In this document: piece after piece, positions 31,917 through 44,720 of the stretch
How the letters are laid out: every line of letters begins with the position of its first letter
Position numbering within the stretch: position 1 is the first letter of the stretch
Source: Nageia nagi
Taxonomy: Eukaryota; Pinophyta
DNA length: 64,000 nucleotides
Reading direction: 5' to 3'
NCBI GenBank assembly: GCA_050084985.1
Contig: JBITNC010000002.1
Coordinates: forward strand, 37,820,001 to 37,884,000
Made by a program: the position numbers and the translations under genes
The notes under the pieces: generated by a model
The model's input: only the letters and a program-made list of their open reading frames with translations
Told to the model about the DNA's origin: nothing
Database searches by the model: none

Positions 31917-34909
31917 TATAGATGATTCCATGTGTTGAAGACAGTCAGCTTTGAAAGGAGAACGAATGTCTTACTGCCAGGTTTATTGATGAATTTGGGT
32001 ACTATGATTGCAATTCAAATCTATTAAAATATCATTGATTTTGAAATTATATTAAAAATGGCAATATCTGAATACTTTTAACCGCTAATCAGTTATGCTT
32101 CTTGATTATAATGAAGAGTTAAATTCAGTATGGTTTACTAATAATATGAAATGATTGTGATGAACTAGTTTGTTTATTTAATGTTCATGAACTCGTTAAC
32201 TGCATTTAAATAAGATATTAATCTCAAATAATAATTTGCATGTGTAGATCATCTGCAGTTCCTTATCAGACTGTTGCACCAAAATTTGCAACGTTATTGA
32301 AAACTTTGAATGTTGACATCTGACAACACAATCTATAATCCACAATCTTTTTAGCATTAACATAAAGCTACCATGTTACAACTAAAAACATTGCTTCCAT
32401 GGTTTGTTGGGGCCTTCTACGCAGGGACGCATGGGTAGCTAGGGTGCATATGACCATGGAAAGTATTGTTCTGTTAATAGTGGTTCGTGTTGGAAAGTAC
32501 AATCTTTTGTGGCCTTAGCATTTGTGCCGATGTTTAATGTTTTATTGGTGCCATTTTGGAATAAATGCCACTTATGTGGCATTGGTATTTGCATGGCTTC
32601 ATTTATGTTCCATATGCTGATCAATCGATCTTGGAGTCTTATTCTAGATGTTCCTCCATGCTAAAGTGTGTGATATCTTTTGGCCTTGCTTGTTTTTGGA
32701 AGATCCACTTTTTAATGTGGAGGGATTCGAGCAAAAAAAACACCTATAAATTATTATTAGGTCAGTGGTCATTAAATATCCTTTTATGATCTACCTCATT
32801 GTCACTGTCGATCCTAACTGTTATTGTTTAACCATTATTCTAATTTTGTTGTTAGAACTATCATTATTGTCAGTATTAACTACTTTATTATCAACCTAAT
32901 GTATGTTAGTCTTGATGATATTATTAACTCATTCAACTTCTTATGTTTGATAATGAAAGTTTTATAATTAGGAAGGTTAAATGTCATTAATTGTAAAACA
33001 AAGGTTAAACAAGATGGGTAACTATTAATTTGATATGTAATTGATCATTGAATATATTGTATGTAATCTGGTTGGTATTGATATGATACTATGTTTTTTA
33101 AATTCAATGTTTTGTAGTGTTTATCAAAGTTTATTCACATATGAATATATATTATTTATTTAAATAAATGAACTTATATTATTTATTTATAAAAATGATT
33201 GTTTTTAACAAAGTAAAGATTCATAATAAAATCGTCAAGTTTGTTTGATTATTTTAGTTTAAGGATTAATGGATAAAGTTGAAATTATAAATATTATTAT
33301 AAGTTTGTTTAATTTCTTTATAAATAAGTAGATAAGAAAATGAGTTTAATCTCTTATGGTATTTAGGTTATTAAATTTACAATTTTTTTTATCTTAACAT
33401 GTTTTGAAATCATAAGATTTTATTTCATATTGATAATCTTATATGAGTAGGATGGATATTTAAGTTTTGGGTTGATGTTTTTATAGTAAATTAGTTTGTT
33501 TTCTCTTCTTTTTGATATTATTATCACTTCAAAAAATTTCAAGTACTTCAATTTGTAATTTTAATATATTTTGTTAAAATTTGTCAAAACCATAGGTTAT
33601 TATAGCAAACAACTTTTTGAGATTAATTTGAGTTTATTGCATGCATTTTTGTCAAGATTTTTAGAGGTTTTCAATTTTTAAATAAAATGTTTTTGCACAA
33701 AATACTAGATTTTGAAGGGTATTTTTTTGAATTTCGAAAGTTCTAGCATCATAAAACTTGTCCAGTATCATTAGTGTACATGTTAGGAAGTTATTTTTAA
33801 TTTTGTATAGTCAAAGTTGCATAAGTCTTCATATTTCTTATATTTTCTTGATCTTGCATTTTATTATGGCTCCAAGAGTTTTTTATGGTTTATGGAATAT
33901 GCTAGGTGAGACATGTGGATTTCATGCAAAACGAGAAACACTAGAGTGATTCAAAATATAGAAATGCTCAAACATAATGATATGTCATCCATAGATAATT
34001 ATGAATGTGATAATGATTTTGATATAGATGATGATTATATTGTTGATATAGATTATGAGCCATATATAAATGATGTTATGGATAGTTATGAAGTATATGA
34101 TATTGCATTTGAAAATTTATTGTTGGGTATTAATACATATCCTTATTTAAATTAGAAATATCATGAATTCTTATACAAATCAAGTCAGGATAATTCAAGA
34201 GTATCTCGAAATATAACGATGTCCACGTAGATTTGGTTCAACCATAAAAAATTGAAAAGGAAAAATCTTGTCAGCATGGAATAGACAAATATGAACAAGT
34301 TTTAGTGTAGTTAAATCTAGTTGATGTTCGGTTATAGGAGTATAGCAAGCAAAAAGATTTGACCCTTTGAAAAGTGTCAAATTAAGATTGAAATCCCTAA
34401 CAACATTTTGCAAAAATGCAGATCATTACATCAATTTGTACAACTTGAATTCGTTGATATTTTTGAAAGAGTAACAACTTGACAAAAAAAAATTGAAAAT
34501 CTAAATAAAGAATGTAAAATTCTTATGGAAAAATACAATAATAATGATGGTGGTGGTTCTACCGCCCTCTAGAGTATTGTAGTTTCTCATTTTGCATATC
34601 AAATAGAATATGATGCATCTCATATAGACGTGCACTTTCATATTAGAATACACTTCTAGGTTGTATATCACTTAGGTTAGTCCCTTGCATGCATTTGGCT
34701 ACCATGGCAAATCTTATCAAGTTTTTCAATCTTGCTATCTTCGCATCTTCATCTTTTCAATCGTTTTATGTTGCTTCTTGTTTTCTTTTTGTATCGTTTC
34801 ATCCTCATTTCATCAAGTTTTTCTTATCTTTTGTCTCTTATCAAGATTCTCAAATTTGCCATGTTAATCAAATGTCTCATGTCTAAATTAGTCTTATGTC
34901 TAGTTACTG
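31917..34909. other. No recognisable gene
   Basis: AT-rich intergenic DNA. Open frames at 32,565-32,789, 33,758-33,949 and 33,913-34,155 (acidic, D/Y-rich) have no recognised domain and no supporting structure. The end is the target of the gypsy insertion. Confidence 0.4.
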
Positions 34910-35632
34910 TGTAGACCTCAAAATGTGCAATTATTAAATAACACATAAATAAATGGTCTACATATATACAATGATATGCTCTATATCAGATTACAACAAA
35001 TATACATGAAATGCATAAACTTGATATCAAGTGAGCAAGTTGTAAATATTTGTACAATCCTCAAAGTAGAGCAATAATGAATCTTCGAAGGACTGGGATC
35101 GAACTTCAGACAAACTTGCAATAGTGAAGCAACGAGTCATTCCTCGAAATTTGGACCTCCCGATCTAGAAGGCACACACCATTGGTTACGTGAGAGCGGT
35201 ACACTGTTGGCTGCATGGAGTTGGATGTTTCGTGTCACGTGCAAAAGGGAGAGAATTTAGAGCTTAGAGTATAACAAATTTCTCAAAATAAGTGGCGTCA
35301 AGAGACATCGTAAGTTTGATGTTTGGGACAACCACCTATCAAAAAGATCTGATAGGGATGTCAACCTCCAACTCCTGTATTTATAAACTACAAGGAAATA
35401 GAAATGAGTGAAAGTCGACAAACAACAATAACAATAATATTTTCTATATTCAAGATAATTTAAAATATAAAATCATGGTATATGATATTGCATTGGTCCT
35501 CGCACATGATATACATGATATTGCAATGTAATAACCATTTTATCTTAATTTATGCATTATTACCATTTAATGATTTAATGAGTCTAAATATGATTTATTA
35601 AATAAATAATAAATCATTTTTAGGAGTCTACA
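34910..35632 (-). repeat. 3' LTR of the gypsy element
   Basis: 723 bp, bounded by TGTAGAC and GTCTACA. It aligns along its length with 42,662-43,398, for example GATCTGATAGGGATGTCAAC and TGGTATATGATATTGCATTG. On the minus strand it follows a polypurine tract at 35,633-35,648. Confidence 0.92.
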
Positions 35633-35648
35633 TTTTTTCCCTCTTTGG
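35633..35648 (-). promoter_or_regulatory. Polypurine tract of the gypsy element
   Basis: On the minus strand CCAAAGAGGGAAAAAA runs directly into TGTAGAC of the 3' LTR. This fixes the element's orientation. Confidence 0.85.
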
Positions 35649-37798
35649 ATATGTAAATAAAAGTATTGAAATTGCATGATCCAAAGAAGTCTAGAGAAGA
35701 GAAAGATTTTCAATAGTAAAGCAGATTTCCCTATTTTGATCGATATGCCATGTATGGTATGTTGTTTGCTCCTTTTTGGTCTTGGTTTTCCCTAGCTCAT
35801 GCTGCATCGGGTAAGCAAGCCAAAAATAGGAGTCCCTTTATGAGGTGAGCGGTCTATGTCAATCCTACTCACAAGGACAATACCTGCATAACAAAGTAAC
35901 ATAATACCCGCATAGATCACATCCATGAAAGAATAAGCAATGTAAAGAGCAAAGATGAAATTAATATAATATGTATTATGTCACTATGGTCGATGCGACT
36001 CATAGTGCTATAAACCATGATGTATAGACTACTGTGATAGATAACTCATACTCTCTGAAGAGCAAGCACATGAGGTTCTCTTTAATGCCCCATGCTTGTA
36101 TCGATACTGATTATCAAGCTGATGAGAACTTTTAATGACTCAAGCTTGAGATAACCTGTAAAATGAGAGATTTGCTCATGGAATGACCATGGCTTAAAAA
36201 ATAATTGTCAATAACACAATGAACAATAACAATTATTTTCCATGATTATACCAAAATTTCAATTACTCGTTATCCTTGCAATTCAATACCTTATTTTGCA
36301 TAAATTTTCAAAGTGAATCCATGCCATTGGCAATGTGGTATGCCTAAAATTTTTCAATCATGTCTTCAACAATTGTGATCAATATCAATAAAGCATTATA
36401 TATGCACGAAATAATTGCATCAATAGGTAGATATTCAATGAAAATTCAATATGCCCCAATGACAAATGATTTATAGCAATTGCACGTCGCTGGTGGCGTA
36501 AGCTTTTTCATATGAAATGCACAAATTTGAAAGATATTCAATTGATGATCATCCATAGCATTTTACATCATGTCATAAGCAAAATATCATTGCCATTTGC
36601 CATAAAATTTTCAAGATAAACCATGAATAAGCAATATGTGACCATATATTCAATTTGTCTATGTAGTATGCATAAAATTGAATGATTCATCAGTTTGAAC
36701 CCTTAATAATATGTAAGCACAATGACCATTTGAAAGCATGCATAATTTTATCTTTTTCACATTGCTGGTAGTGCTCTAGTGGATGAATTGATTTTCAGGA
36801 AAAATAGTGCATCCAATTGACGATGAAATAATAATTTTCAAGTACACACCATTAAGAAATCATGCATATTTATGAAGATGAAAAATTGGCATATAGTTTT
36901 AATTAAATTGGATTTCAATAATAAAATTTCATCATTAGCAATAAGCCAATATTCAAGATATTCAACTAATATGATCCATGGCAATAAGAATTAGATAAGC
37001 ACATTTGAAATTTTTATCAATTTGACATAATCCATGTCGTTGGCGATGTCCATTTAATATAAATAAAGTTGAAAAATGCTAAATGAATAATTTGTAATCA
37101 AATATACACTATGAACTGGGCAAATGAACAATTTTACCATGTGTGATCGATAGGCGTTGAATTGCAAACCAATTTGATGAGAAGCACACCGCTAGCGATG
37201 TGAAAGCAGCAAAATTAGTTTTTGAAAAAGAAATCGTGGCCCTGTAAAATATTTTTAAACACAACGTGCATACAATAGCAATTTTACACCATATGAAGCT
37301 GACCTTCGGTATGCCCTAGGGTTTTGGAGGAAAGTGGGGTATGTAAAGGTAATTTAGTTGATTTTTATTTCATTTTATTTTCTCCTGTAGTTGTCTGAAG
37401 TGCTCTGGAAAACTTGTCTTGGTACTCTATGCTTCAATGTGCTCTATGTACTGCGTGCACCAATCAATCATTTTCCCCTAATGTTGACATTTCTCATTCT
37501 GTGCTATTCGACCCTTCCTTGTTCATTGCATGATTTACCTATCCAATCTCTTTACATGACAGATGACGATTGGAGAGGAGTTGGGAGACCGTCGACCTGA
37601 CAATGAGAACATATCATGAAATACCTTTGCACTCTTCCTTTTGAGCATATGGTATGTTCCTATTTTTTACCGATGTTGCTCTAGGCTGATTCCAATTTGT
37701 TTTATATTTTATTTCCTGCATGTTAGTCGATATTTTTGACCTTTTCAAATTGATTATTTTTCTTTGATTACAAATTGTGAGTGTAATGTTAATTTTCT
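35649..37798. other. Non-coding 3' part of the gypsy element
   Basis: AT-rich, with no pol domain recognised on either strand. Weakly recurring words such as GGC(A/G)ATGT and TGCATAAA suggest degenerate repetition. The open frame at 37,391-37,600 is unassigned and may be upstream flank of the PMD frame. Confidence 0.5.
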
Positions 37799-39600
37799 TT
37801 GGCTTATGCCTTGCAGGAATGCAAGGTGTTAATTCGGGGTGGACTCATGTCCACAACAACTTTGGATAAGGCATGGACCTGGAAGAGAACCAACCACGAG
37901 GATGATATCCTCTCATGGTGTGGTTTGGTTGATTTGGTTATTGCTGGGCATATCCAACAAGATCTCCCACTTTTGATAGTGCTTGTAGAGCACTGGCAAC
38001 CAAATTGTAACACATTTCACCTTCCCCTAGATGAAATGATTGTTACACTTTTTATTACCATCAGAGGGTGGCTAGTACACTAGACTGAGGTAGCAGATAA
38101 CAACATGCGAGAGAAGCTAGTGCTATGGTTGATAGTGGAGGCATACCATGATTGGGAGCACCATGCGGCCAGATTGGCTGAGGTGTGCCGATTTGCTCAA
38201 TCGGGCAGACATTTGAGACTCCATATTGTGGCCATCATTTCCACTTATCTGTGTTAAGATAAGAGTAGTTCTTCCTTTCTTCTTAGCCTAGTTTGGATCG
38301 TGTAGGAGATTTGTGTGAGGGGAAAATAGTTTGCATGGGCTCCTTTTGTTTTGGCATAACTTTACCAAGACTTATATAATTTCGTGAGTGTTGACAAGTT
38401 CATCACGATGGTGCATGCAGGCTTGCTTCAGATATGGACCTATGAGAAGATTTTCATTATCAGGTTGATAGGACTATAAAGGGATCGAGAGGACCCAGGT
38501 GACATTGCATTGACTTGTTGGGTGTCAAGGGCCTGTGGGTACATATAGCCACTCGCTACAGGCCTAAAGGAGAGAGCTTGACAAGCTATAGGCAAAGGAC
38601 CTTGTATGGGTCTCCTATGCAGACTTTGTGTGGGATGATGATGCCCATCAGTTGGCATGGGTTCATCAAGACTGCTTCCTTCAAACTAGGAGGAAGGTGG
38701 TAAAACCATATCTACCTCATTAGGTATTGAGATAGTTTGGGATCCATCAAGGGATCCCATCAGTACCCACATGTTACTGGTGATACATGGCAGAGAGAGA
38801 TGCACCTATGAGATCACATGTTATTCCAGCTTGGAGATTCACTTGGGAGGAGCCCAGAGTTCATGATGTAGCTATCAATGTTTCGATGGCATTGGGGGTA
38901 GCATGCGGAGATGCTATATGGTGGCAGGGTATCCGTCTAACCGCATTGGGCATAAACGAGGATGAAGAGGAGGAGGAGGCGGTAGCTAGTGAGGGGTCCT
39001 CAGAGGATGACACCTACCAGGTTAATAATCTTATGCATGATATTCTTCTGTAAGAGGGGGGAGTGGTACCAGGATTGGCTACACTAGCTGAGGCCATGCC
39101 ACTAGTGGCACTAGGTAAAATACTAACCTTATACTTAATTTTACAAATTGACTATATGATTAGAGAACTAACAATGCAATCATTATCTACAAGAGAGGCT
39201 GACACATGGGTGGTAGCTCTTGAGGTCGAGATTGAGAAGCTGAAGCCTTTTCGAGTGACATGTGGCTGTTCTACAAGCCATAGTGACATCTCAGGATGCA
39301 TAGATTGCTACTTTGGAGTAATTTGTGAAGAGATTATAGGTGATGGTGCGCATGCTTCCATTGAACGAGCAATGGGATTTCATACAAAGCCTCAAGGATT
39401 AGATAGAGAGAAAGGATAGTGATATTATGACACTCAAAGGCAAGTATGAGAGGGAAAAGACACTTTTGGGCACTCAAGGGATCAGTACCAGTGTTGTGTC
39501 AGGAAGAGTGTCTTTATCAGCAACGAGTGGGAGTAATTGTAGGGTTAGGTAGAGGATCGATGATACTCCTAGTAATGGCAGTAGTGCCCACCAGTAGCTT
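37799..39600 (+). pseudogene. Plant mobile domain (PMD/MAIN-like) gene, antisense within the gypsy element
   Basis: The plus strand carries a decayed PMD protein. At 37,799-38,083 it reads DILSWCGLVDLVIAG, then LVEHWQPNCNTFHLPLDEMIVTL, the conserved opening of the domain. Further on come RLAEVCRFAQSGRHLRLH, AWAPFVLA-stop-LYQDLYNFV (the WGSAVLAxLYREL motif) and GLLQIWTYEK (the LLLQLWAWER motif). A later open stretch (38,787-39,053) holds HVIPAWRFTWEEPRVHD and an acidic run. PMD occurs in host MAIN/MAIL proteins, which act in gene silencing and genome stability, and in transposable elements. Several stops and frameshifts break it. Confidence 0.8.
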
Positions 39601-40148
39601 GGCTATGGAGTGAGTTCCACCTCATATATATTGATTTTTTCGATTTAAACTTTTTTTAATGTGTTTGTTTTTATTTGCATTATGAGTGAATGTGAATGAC
39701 TTATTTTATTATTGCACAATGTGTTTGAATTAAGCATGTAAGTTTACAAAGTACAATTTTCAATAACATACGTAATAAAGAATTTGTAAAATGAATTTAA
39801 ACCAATATCAATCCAAGTACACAATGTTAACCATGATTGAGTATAGGAAAAATATAATTAATAATGGAAGAAATAATTAATCCTCAATTTAAGCCCTAAG
39901 GTACAATAATAAATAATTGCAAGTTTTTTCTATTTAACGATGTTAAATTTTAGTGTTAGCCATTTTAATGAATCAGAAATGCAATGAGGACAAGTAAAAT
40001 GAAAAGGAGAAATTGAGAAACAATGAAGGGATAATTTCTCATGAAATGAAAAAGACAATATCCAAATGCATACAATGAACAACAAGTTAGAATGGTCGGT
40101 CCAATAAACAACCTACTTAATGTACATTATTGTTACAAGTTTCTCATT
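39601..40148. other. Spacer between the PMD frame and gag
   Basis: About 550 bp of AT-rich DNA where pol would be expected in an autonomous element. No protease, RT, RNase H or integrase motif is seen on either strand. Confidence 0.55.
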
Positions 40149-40149
40149 T

Positions 40150-42495
40150 TAAGCAATAACTTTGCGTATTTGGGATGATTTGACAACCCAAACACATTTT
40201 GTAGATGCAAGGATGAAGAGAGGCACCTTCTTTATTGCATTTTTCACGTCATGGATGGTGTGCAAACAATCGTGCACATCGTTAGCGACATCTCCTTGTG
40301 TTGCTTTTCCACCATTTTTAGTTCTGCATACATGTTTGTTAGCAAATTTATAATTCAAACAATGTGAAGTACTTACCATGCTGATGCAGCATTTTGGTTG
40401 TGAAGGGGGTAAAGGATTTTTGAACACCACTAACTATCCATTATCAAGATGCACAAGCCCATCATTTGTAACATTATTGTCCATCCTAATTGCCTTCTTA
40501 TCAATAAAATCTTGAATAATATTTCTTAGAACCTTGCAATTTCTTTTTAGGTGTGTTGGTGCCCTATGATAATTGTGAAATTCCTCATATCTAAAATTCT
40601 TAGGCACACCATTAGGAAATTTAGGCTCAACAATAGGTGGAAGCTCAATAAGATCTTATTTTATCAACACATTAAGAAATATTGTCAACAAATCAATCAA
40701 CTTTGTGAATTTCCTTTGGGGTTTATTATTATTATTTTTCTTTTTATCAACATGATTCACTTCAATTTTTTTATTTTCTTCAAGAGTTTTGACTTTCTTT
40801 TCATATGTTTGAGGTTTGTTATTACACAAACCATAAAGTTTCTTAATACAAGCCTATGTTTTAAACAAAACATCCATCATTTCTCCCAATGTCATATCAC
40901 GATTAGAAATAACTAACAACTTATACACAGGTAATAAAGCATTTGCAGATGTATATTTCAAATATTGCTCAAGCATAGTAATCTTATTAGCACTTTATTT
41001 CCATATTTTCACAAAGTCAACCAAAGATTGGTTAGGCAATTGCTTAATTTTACACAAACCTTTGAATTGAACCTTTTCAGCAATGTTGTGTTGAAAGTAT
41101 TGCAAAAATTGATGTATCATATCTTCATATCTATCAATGCTTTTTTCAGAAAGAAGGAAGTACCATTTCAATGTATCATATTTCAAACTATGTGAAATAA
41201 TTTAATAAGCAAATATTTATCATGCATATATTTCATTGCTTCTTCTTGAAATTTTCTAACATGCATCTTAGGATCTTGCAAACCATCAAACTTTGTGAAT
41301 TTAATATTCTTTTTCCTAGTAAGCATTTTAGAAATAATTCTATCAGTTAAAGGTCTTCTCAAACAAAATAAGAAATCATCTTCATCACCACTAAGCAATT
41401 CCTTTTCCAATTTCTTTATCCTTTCTTTAGTTGTATTAACAATGTTTGAAATTACAGGGGTTTGATTTAGAATATTGACTATTGGGGATGGTGGAGGCAT
41501 TTGATGTGGAACATTTGCATTTCTAAGTTCATTTTCTTTAAGTGAAATGAATGTTCTAATTCTATTTACCCTTTCATGTTCAAGTTTATTAAACAATTTT
41601 ACCATAAATTCTAATTGTTTCTCATAATGATAAGTATGAAAGGATATGTTTTCTTGAGTATTATGAAGGAATCCAATTTTAATAATATGATCCTATAGTG
41701 ACCGATCAGGATTATGCTTATAAGCATTGTTAACAAGATTAACAATTTATTCTCTAAGCTTAAAATCAAGATCTTTGTTTTATAAAGTGGCATTACCTTT
41801 ATAAAGTGTACCTATTTTGAAGTGGTTTAATTTTAGGATCAAATATTTGTACTCTTCATCTTCACTTTTTGTATCATCATCCTCAACATTTTTCTCATTC
41901 GGGGGCTTTGAAACATCTTCATTCACTTCAAGAGGAGGTTTCATCTCAACTCCATTTATGTTGATAACGACATATTAACAGGTTGGCATGCCATTAGCGT
42001 CGTCTTGGTTAATAGTAAAAACCCTTCATCTTATCGAATCTGCATTCTCATAAGAAAAAAATTATCCGATGATTGCAAAGCTGCAAAGTCCTCTTCTATC
42101 AACTCATAATTGGTTATAATATCAATAACAGTTACAACATTATGAGTAAGAAAATATTCCAACTTTTCTCTGTCAGATAGCAATTCCTTAATAGATCTAA
42201 CATGGTTAGAAATCCTATTTAATTTTTTAATTTTAGTATTACTATCAAAAGTATTATCATGATTATTCAAGCTCATATTTTCAAGTTAAAAATGATCAAT
42301 ATTTATGGTAAACCTATTAGGAGTTTCATCAATAATATCCATTTTCTTGCTAGAGCTTGTGGACTCTGTATCACTATGAGCATCAGGATAAGGCTTGTGT
42401 ATAGGTAAATAAATGTTATCTTTAACATTTCTTTGGATATCATTGAAATGAACCTTACCCTTAGAGAACTTAGGTTGTTCTACATTTAAATCCAT
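40150..42495 (-). pseudogene. Ty3-gypsy gag, decayed
   Basis: Four recognisable blocks on the minus strand. The N-terminal part (42,495 down to 42,031) is low-complexity and of no known function. Block 41,605-41,183 holds FTKFDGLQDPKMHVRKFQEE, and 41,186-40,995 continues with DTLKWYFLLSEKSIDRYEDM and a C-terminal half rich in Q and K; together these are the retrotransposon gag (capsid) domain. Block 40,600-40,150 holds YHRAPTHLKRNCKVLR, IIQDFIDKKAI and VFKNPLP, the C-terminal signature of Tat/Ogre-type gags. Stops and frameshifts separate the blocks. Confidence 0.85.
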
Positions 42496-42640
42496 TTTGA
42501 AAACATAGGTAGAACAAACCTTAGTTTTATCATTTTCTCTATCTACTATTCAAAGAGCTTTAGGTAGAGGGATGAATAATAGCCAAAATGGATTCATGAA
42601 TTTTTAGAAAGGATACCCTAGATTGAGATCTAGGTGTGTA

Positions 42641-42658
42641 AGAATGTCGAGTTCACCA
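42641..42658 (-). promoter_or_regulatory. Primer-binding site of the gypsy element
   Basis: On the minus strand the 5' LTR is followed after a few T by TGGTGAACTCGACATTC, starting with the TGG expected of a tRNA-3'-end match. I cannot name the tRNA with confidence. Confidence 0.55.
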
Positions 42659-42661
42659 AAA

Positions 42662-43398
42662 TATAGACCTCAAAATCTGCAATTATTAATTAGCACAAAT
42701 AAATAAATGGTCTACAAATATATAATGATAATACAATGATATGCTTTATATCAGATTACAACAAATATACATGAAATACATAAACTTGATACAAAGTGAT
42801 CAAGTAGCAAATATGTGAGCAATATCCAAATTAGATCAATAATGAATATTCATAGGATTAGGATCGAACTTCATATGAACTTGCAATAAATATTCACAAG
42901 AGTGAAGTAATGAGTTATTCTTTGAAATCTGGACCTCCTAATCTAGAAGGTTCACACCGTTGGTTGCATGAGAGCGGTATGTCATTGGTTGCGTGGAGTT
43001 GGATGTTTTGTGTCACATGAAAAAGGGAGAGAGTTCAAAGCTCAAAGTATAACGAATTTATCAAAATAGGTGCCATCAAGAGATACCATAAGTTTGATGT
43101 TTTGGACAACCACCTATCAGAGAGATCTGATAGGGATGTCAACCTCCAACTCTCTTATTTATAACTTGCAAGGAAATAGAAAGGAGTGAAAGCTCACATA
43201 GCTATAACACTAATATTTTCTATATTCAAGATAATTTAAAATATAAACCATGGTATATGATATTGCATTGGTCCTAACACATGGTATTGTAATGTAATAA
43301 CCATTTTATCTTGATTTATGTATTATTACCATTTAATGAAGTAATGAGTGTATATATGATTTATTAAATAAACAATAAATCATTTTTAGGCATCTACA
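42662..43398 (-). repeat. 5' LTR of the gypsy element
   Basis: 737 bp, partner of 34,910-35,632. One terminus is decayed (TATAGACC instead of TGTAGACC; GCATCTACA instead of GAGTCTACA). Small indels explain the length difference. Confidence 0.92.
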
Positions 43399-43785
43399 TA
43401 CTACATCTCATTCTAGTTGCGTTTCATGAAAAAAACTCAAAATTAATGGTGTCCACGTCGTTGCAAAAAAAATAAAAGTAAAAAATAAAAATAGGATAGG
43501 TGTCATGATCAAAATTGAAATAAGGTGAATTTAGTTTCAGCTGGGGGCAAATTTAGTTTTAGCTAGGGGCAAAAAAGAAATAAAAAATTAGAGTCAAAAG
43601 ACAATTCACAATTCAGAATTAGAAATAGAAAAAAATTCAATTTTAGAATGTCAAAAATCAAGGTTTAGATTATCAATAGAGGGGCATTCATGCCTTTGCA
43701 GAATGATATTCACAATGTTAGCATCATGCAAATCAACTCAAAGTAGCCCATTTTAGGGGCACATAGGTAAGTACAGGTATAATAT
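43399..43785. other. No recognisable gene
   Basis: A-rich spacer between the gypsy and copia LTRs. A TTTAG(T/C)TT(C/T)AGCT repeat with G-runs is near 43,530-43,570. Nothing coding was seen. Confidence 0.4.
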
Positions 43786-44720
43786 TGTTGGAATGTATAA
43801 TGCATTATTTTAAAGGTTATGTAATAATCTTCTATGTAAGTTCACTAATACTTAAGGGTATCATTTGATACCTTAAGTATTTAAGTGAATATAATAATGT
43901 AACTTGTCCTACACTCCATGTCATGAGCATGCCCCTTGGGTAAAAGGATGTGCATGTCATGCTTTTGTACATTGGATAAAAGGGTGATCCAAAGAGGGAT
44001 TTTTGGCCTATAAATAGAAGGCTCCTTCTTTGTGATTACAAACCAATTGTGGCGTAAAGTTATGCTATAGGAGAGAGCATACGAGTTGAGATTAGAAGAA
44101 TTGTAAGAGATTCATGTTTGTGAATGAAGTGAGATCTAGTTAGTGGATGTACTTCTAGTTGGAGGAACCACTTACATCTTGTGTCACTTTGTGAGATTAT
44201 CTTCTTAAGTTATCTTGATTTTAGTATGAGATTTCATGTGATCTTAGAAGTTTAGAGTTGTTTAGTTTATAGTTCAACTCTCTCTATTGATATCAAAGCT
44301 TGGTGTGGAAGCTCTTCTTCAACATCTTGGAGGTCTTCATTCCTCATCTTACACTCCATTGTTGAGGTAAAATCAAGAGAAGGTATAAATTCCTTCCTTC
44401 TTAGTTATTTGTTGGATTACTAATTTATGATACTAACATATATGTTATATGCTAGTTCATTTTTTTTTTCCAAAATATATTTTTTAAATAGCAATATAAT
44501 GCGATTGTTGTTTATATTAACATTTTCTATGTTGCAATTTTTTGTTTGCAAAAATTGCTCTATATATATTGCTATAATGTTTTAAAAAAATATGGCTAAC
44601 AAAAATAATGTTTTAAGTGTGTAGATGTTGTTGATTGTTAATAAATTTATTTTGAATTGTTATTATAATATCATAACATAGTGTGATTAAACATTTAAGA
44701 TATTGGTAAAAAAACTTATA
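43786..44720 (+). mobile_element. 5' LTR and leader of a copia element related to the one at 11.3 kb
   Basis: The LTR is about 43,786-44,286 (501 bp), starting TGTTGGAATG. It has a U3 hairpin (43,843-43,887), a TATA box TATAAATAG (44,009) and GGAGGAACCAC downstream, in the same order as the young element. The site TGATATCAAAGC (44,288-44,299) is a decayed tRNA-iMet primer site. The leader repeats TGTGGAAGCTCTTCTTC and the donor-like GAG|GTAAAA (44,367). Similarity fades near 44,720; no gag-pol and no 3' LTR follow, so the element is truncated. Confidence 0.8.

Larger units (their letters stand above)
34910..43398 (-). mobile_element. Non-autonomous Ty3-gypsy element with gag and an antisense PMD frame
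   Basis: The element is 8,489 bp and reads on the minus strand. Its LTRs (34,910-35,632 and 42,662-43,398) begin TGTAGAC and end GTCTACA or decayed forms. Flanks TACTG (34,905-34,909) and TACTA (43,399-43,403) are a 5-bp target duplication with one mismatch. A polypurine tract borders the 3' LTR and a tRNA-primer-like site borders the 5' LTR. Inside, gag (42,495 down to 40,150) is followed not by pol but by a plus-strand plant-mobile-domain frame (37,799-39,600) and 1.8 kb of AT-rich DNA. Visible LTR divergence (about a tenth of positions plus indels) makes it much older than the copia element at 11 kb. Confidence 0.85.

Noticed and set aside
33913-34155. Acidic 80-codon open frame
   Set aside because: No homology, AT-rich low-complexity codons, no gene structure around it.
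37799-39600. PMD frame as an independent host gene
   Set aside because: It lies wholly between the LTRs of the gypsy element and is broken by stops, so element cargo is the simpler reading.
34910-43398. CRISPR-like or prokaryotic system in the repeats of the window
   Set aside because: All repeats are LTRs, minisatellites or satellite-like arrays of a plant nuclear genome; no regular repeat-spacer structure.
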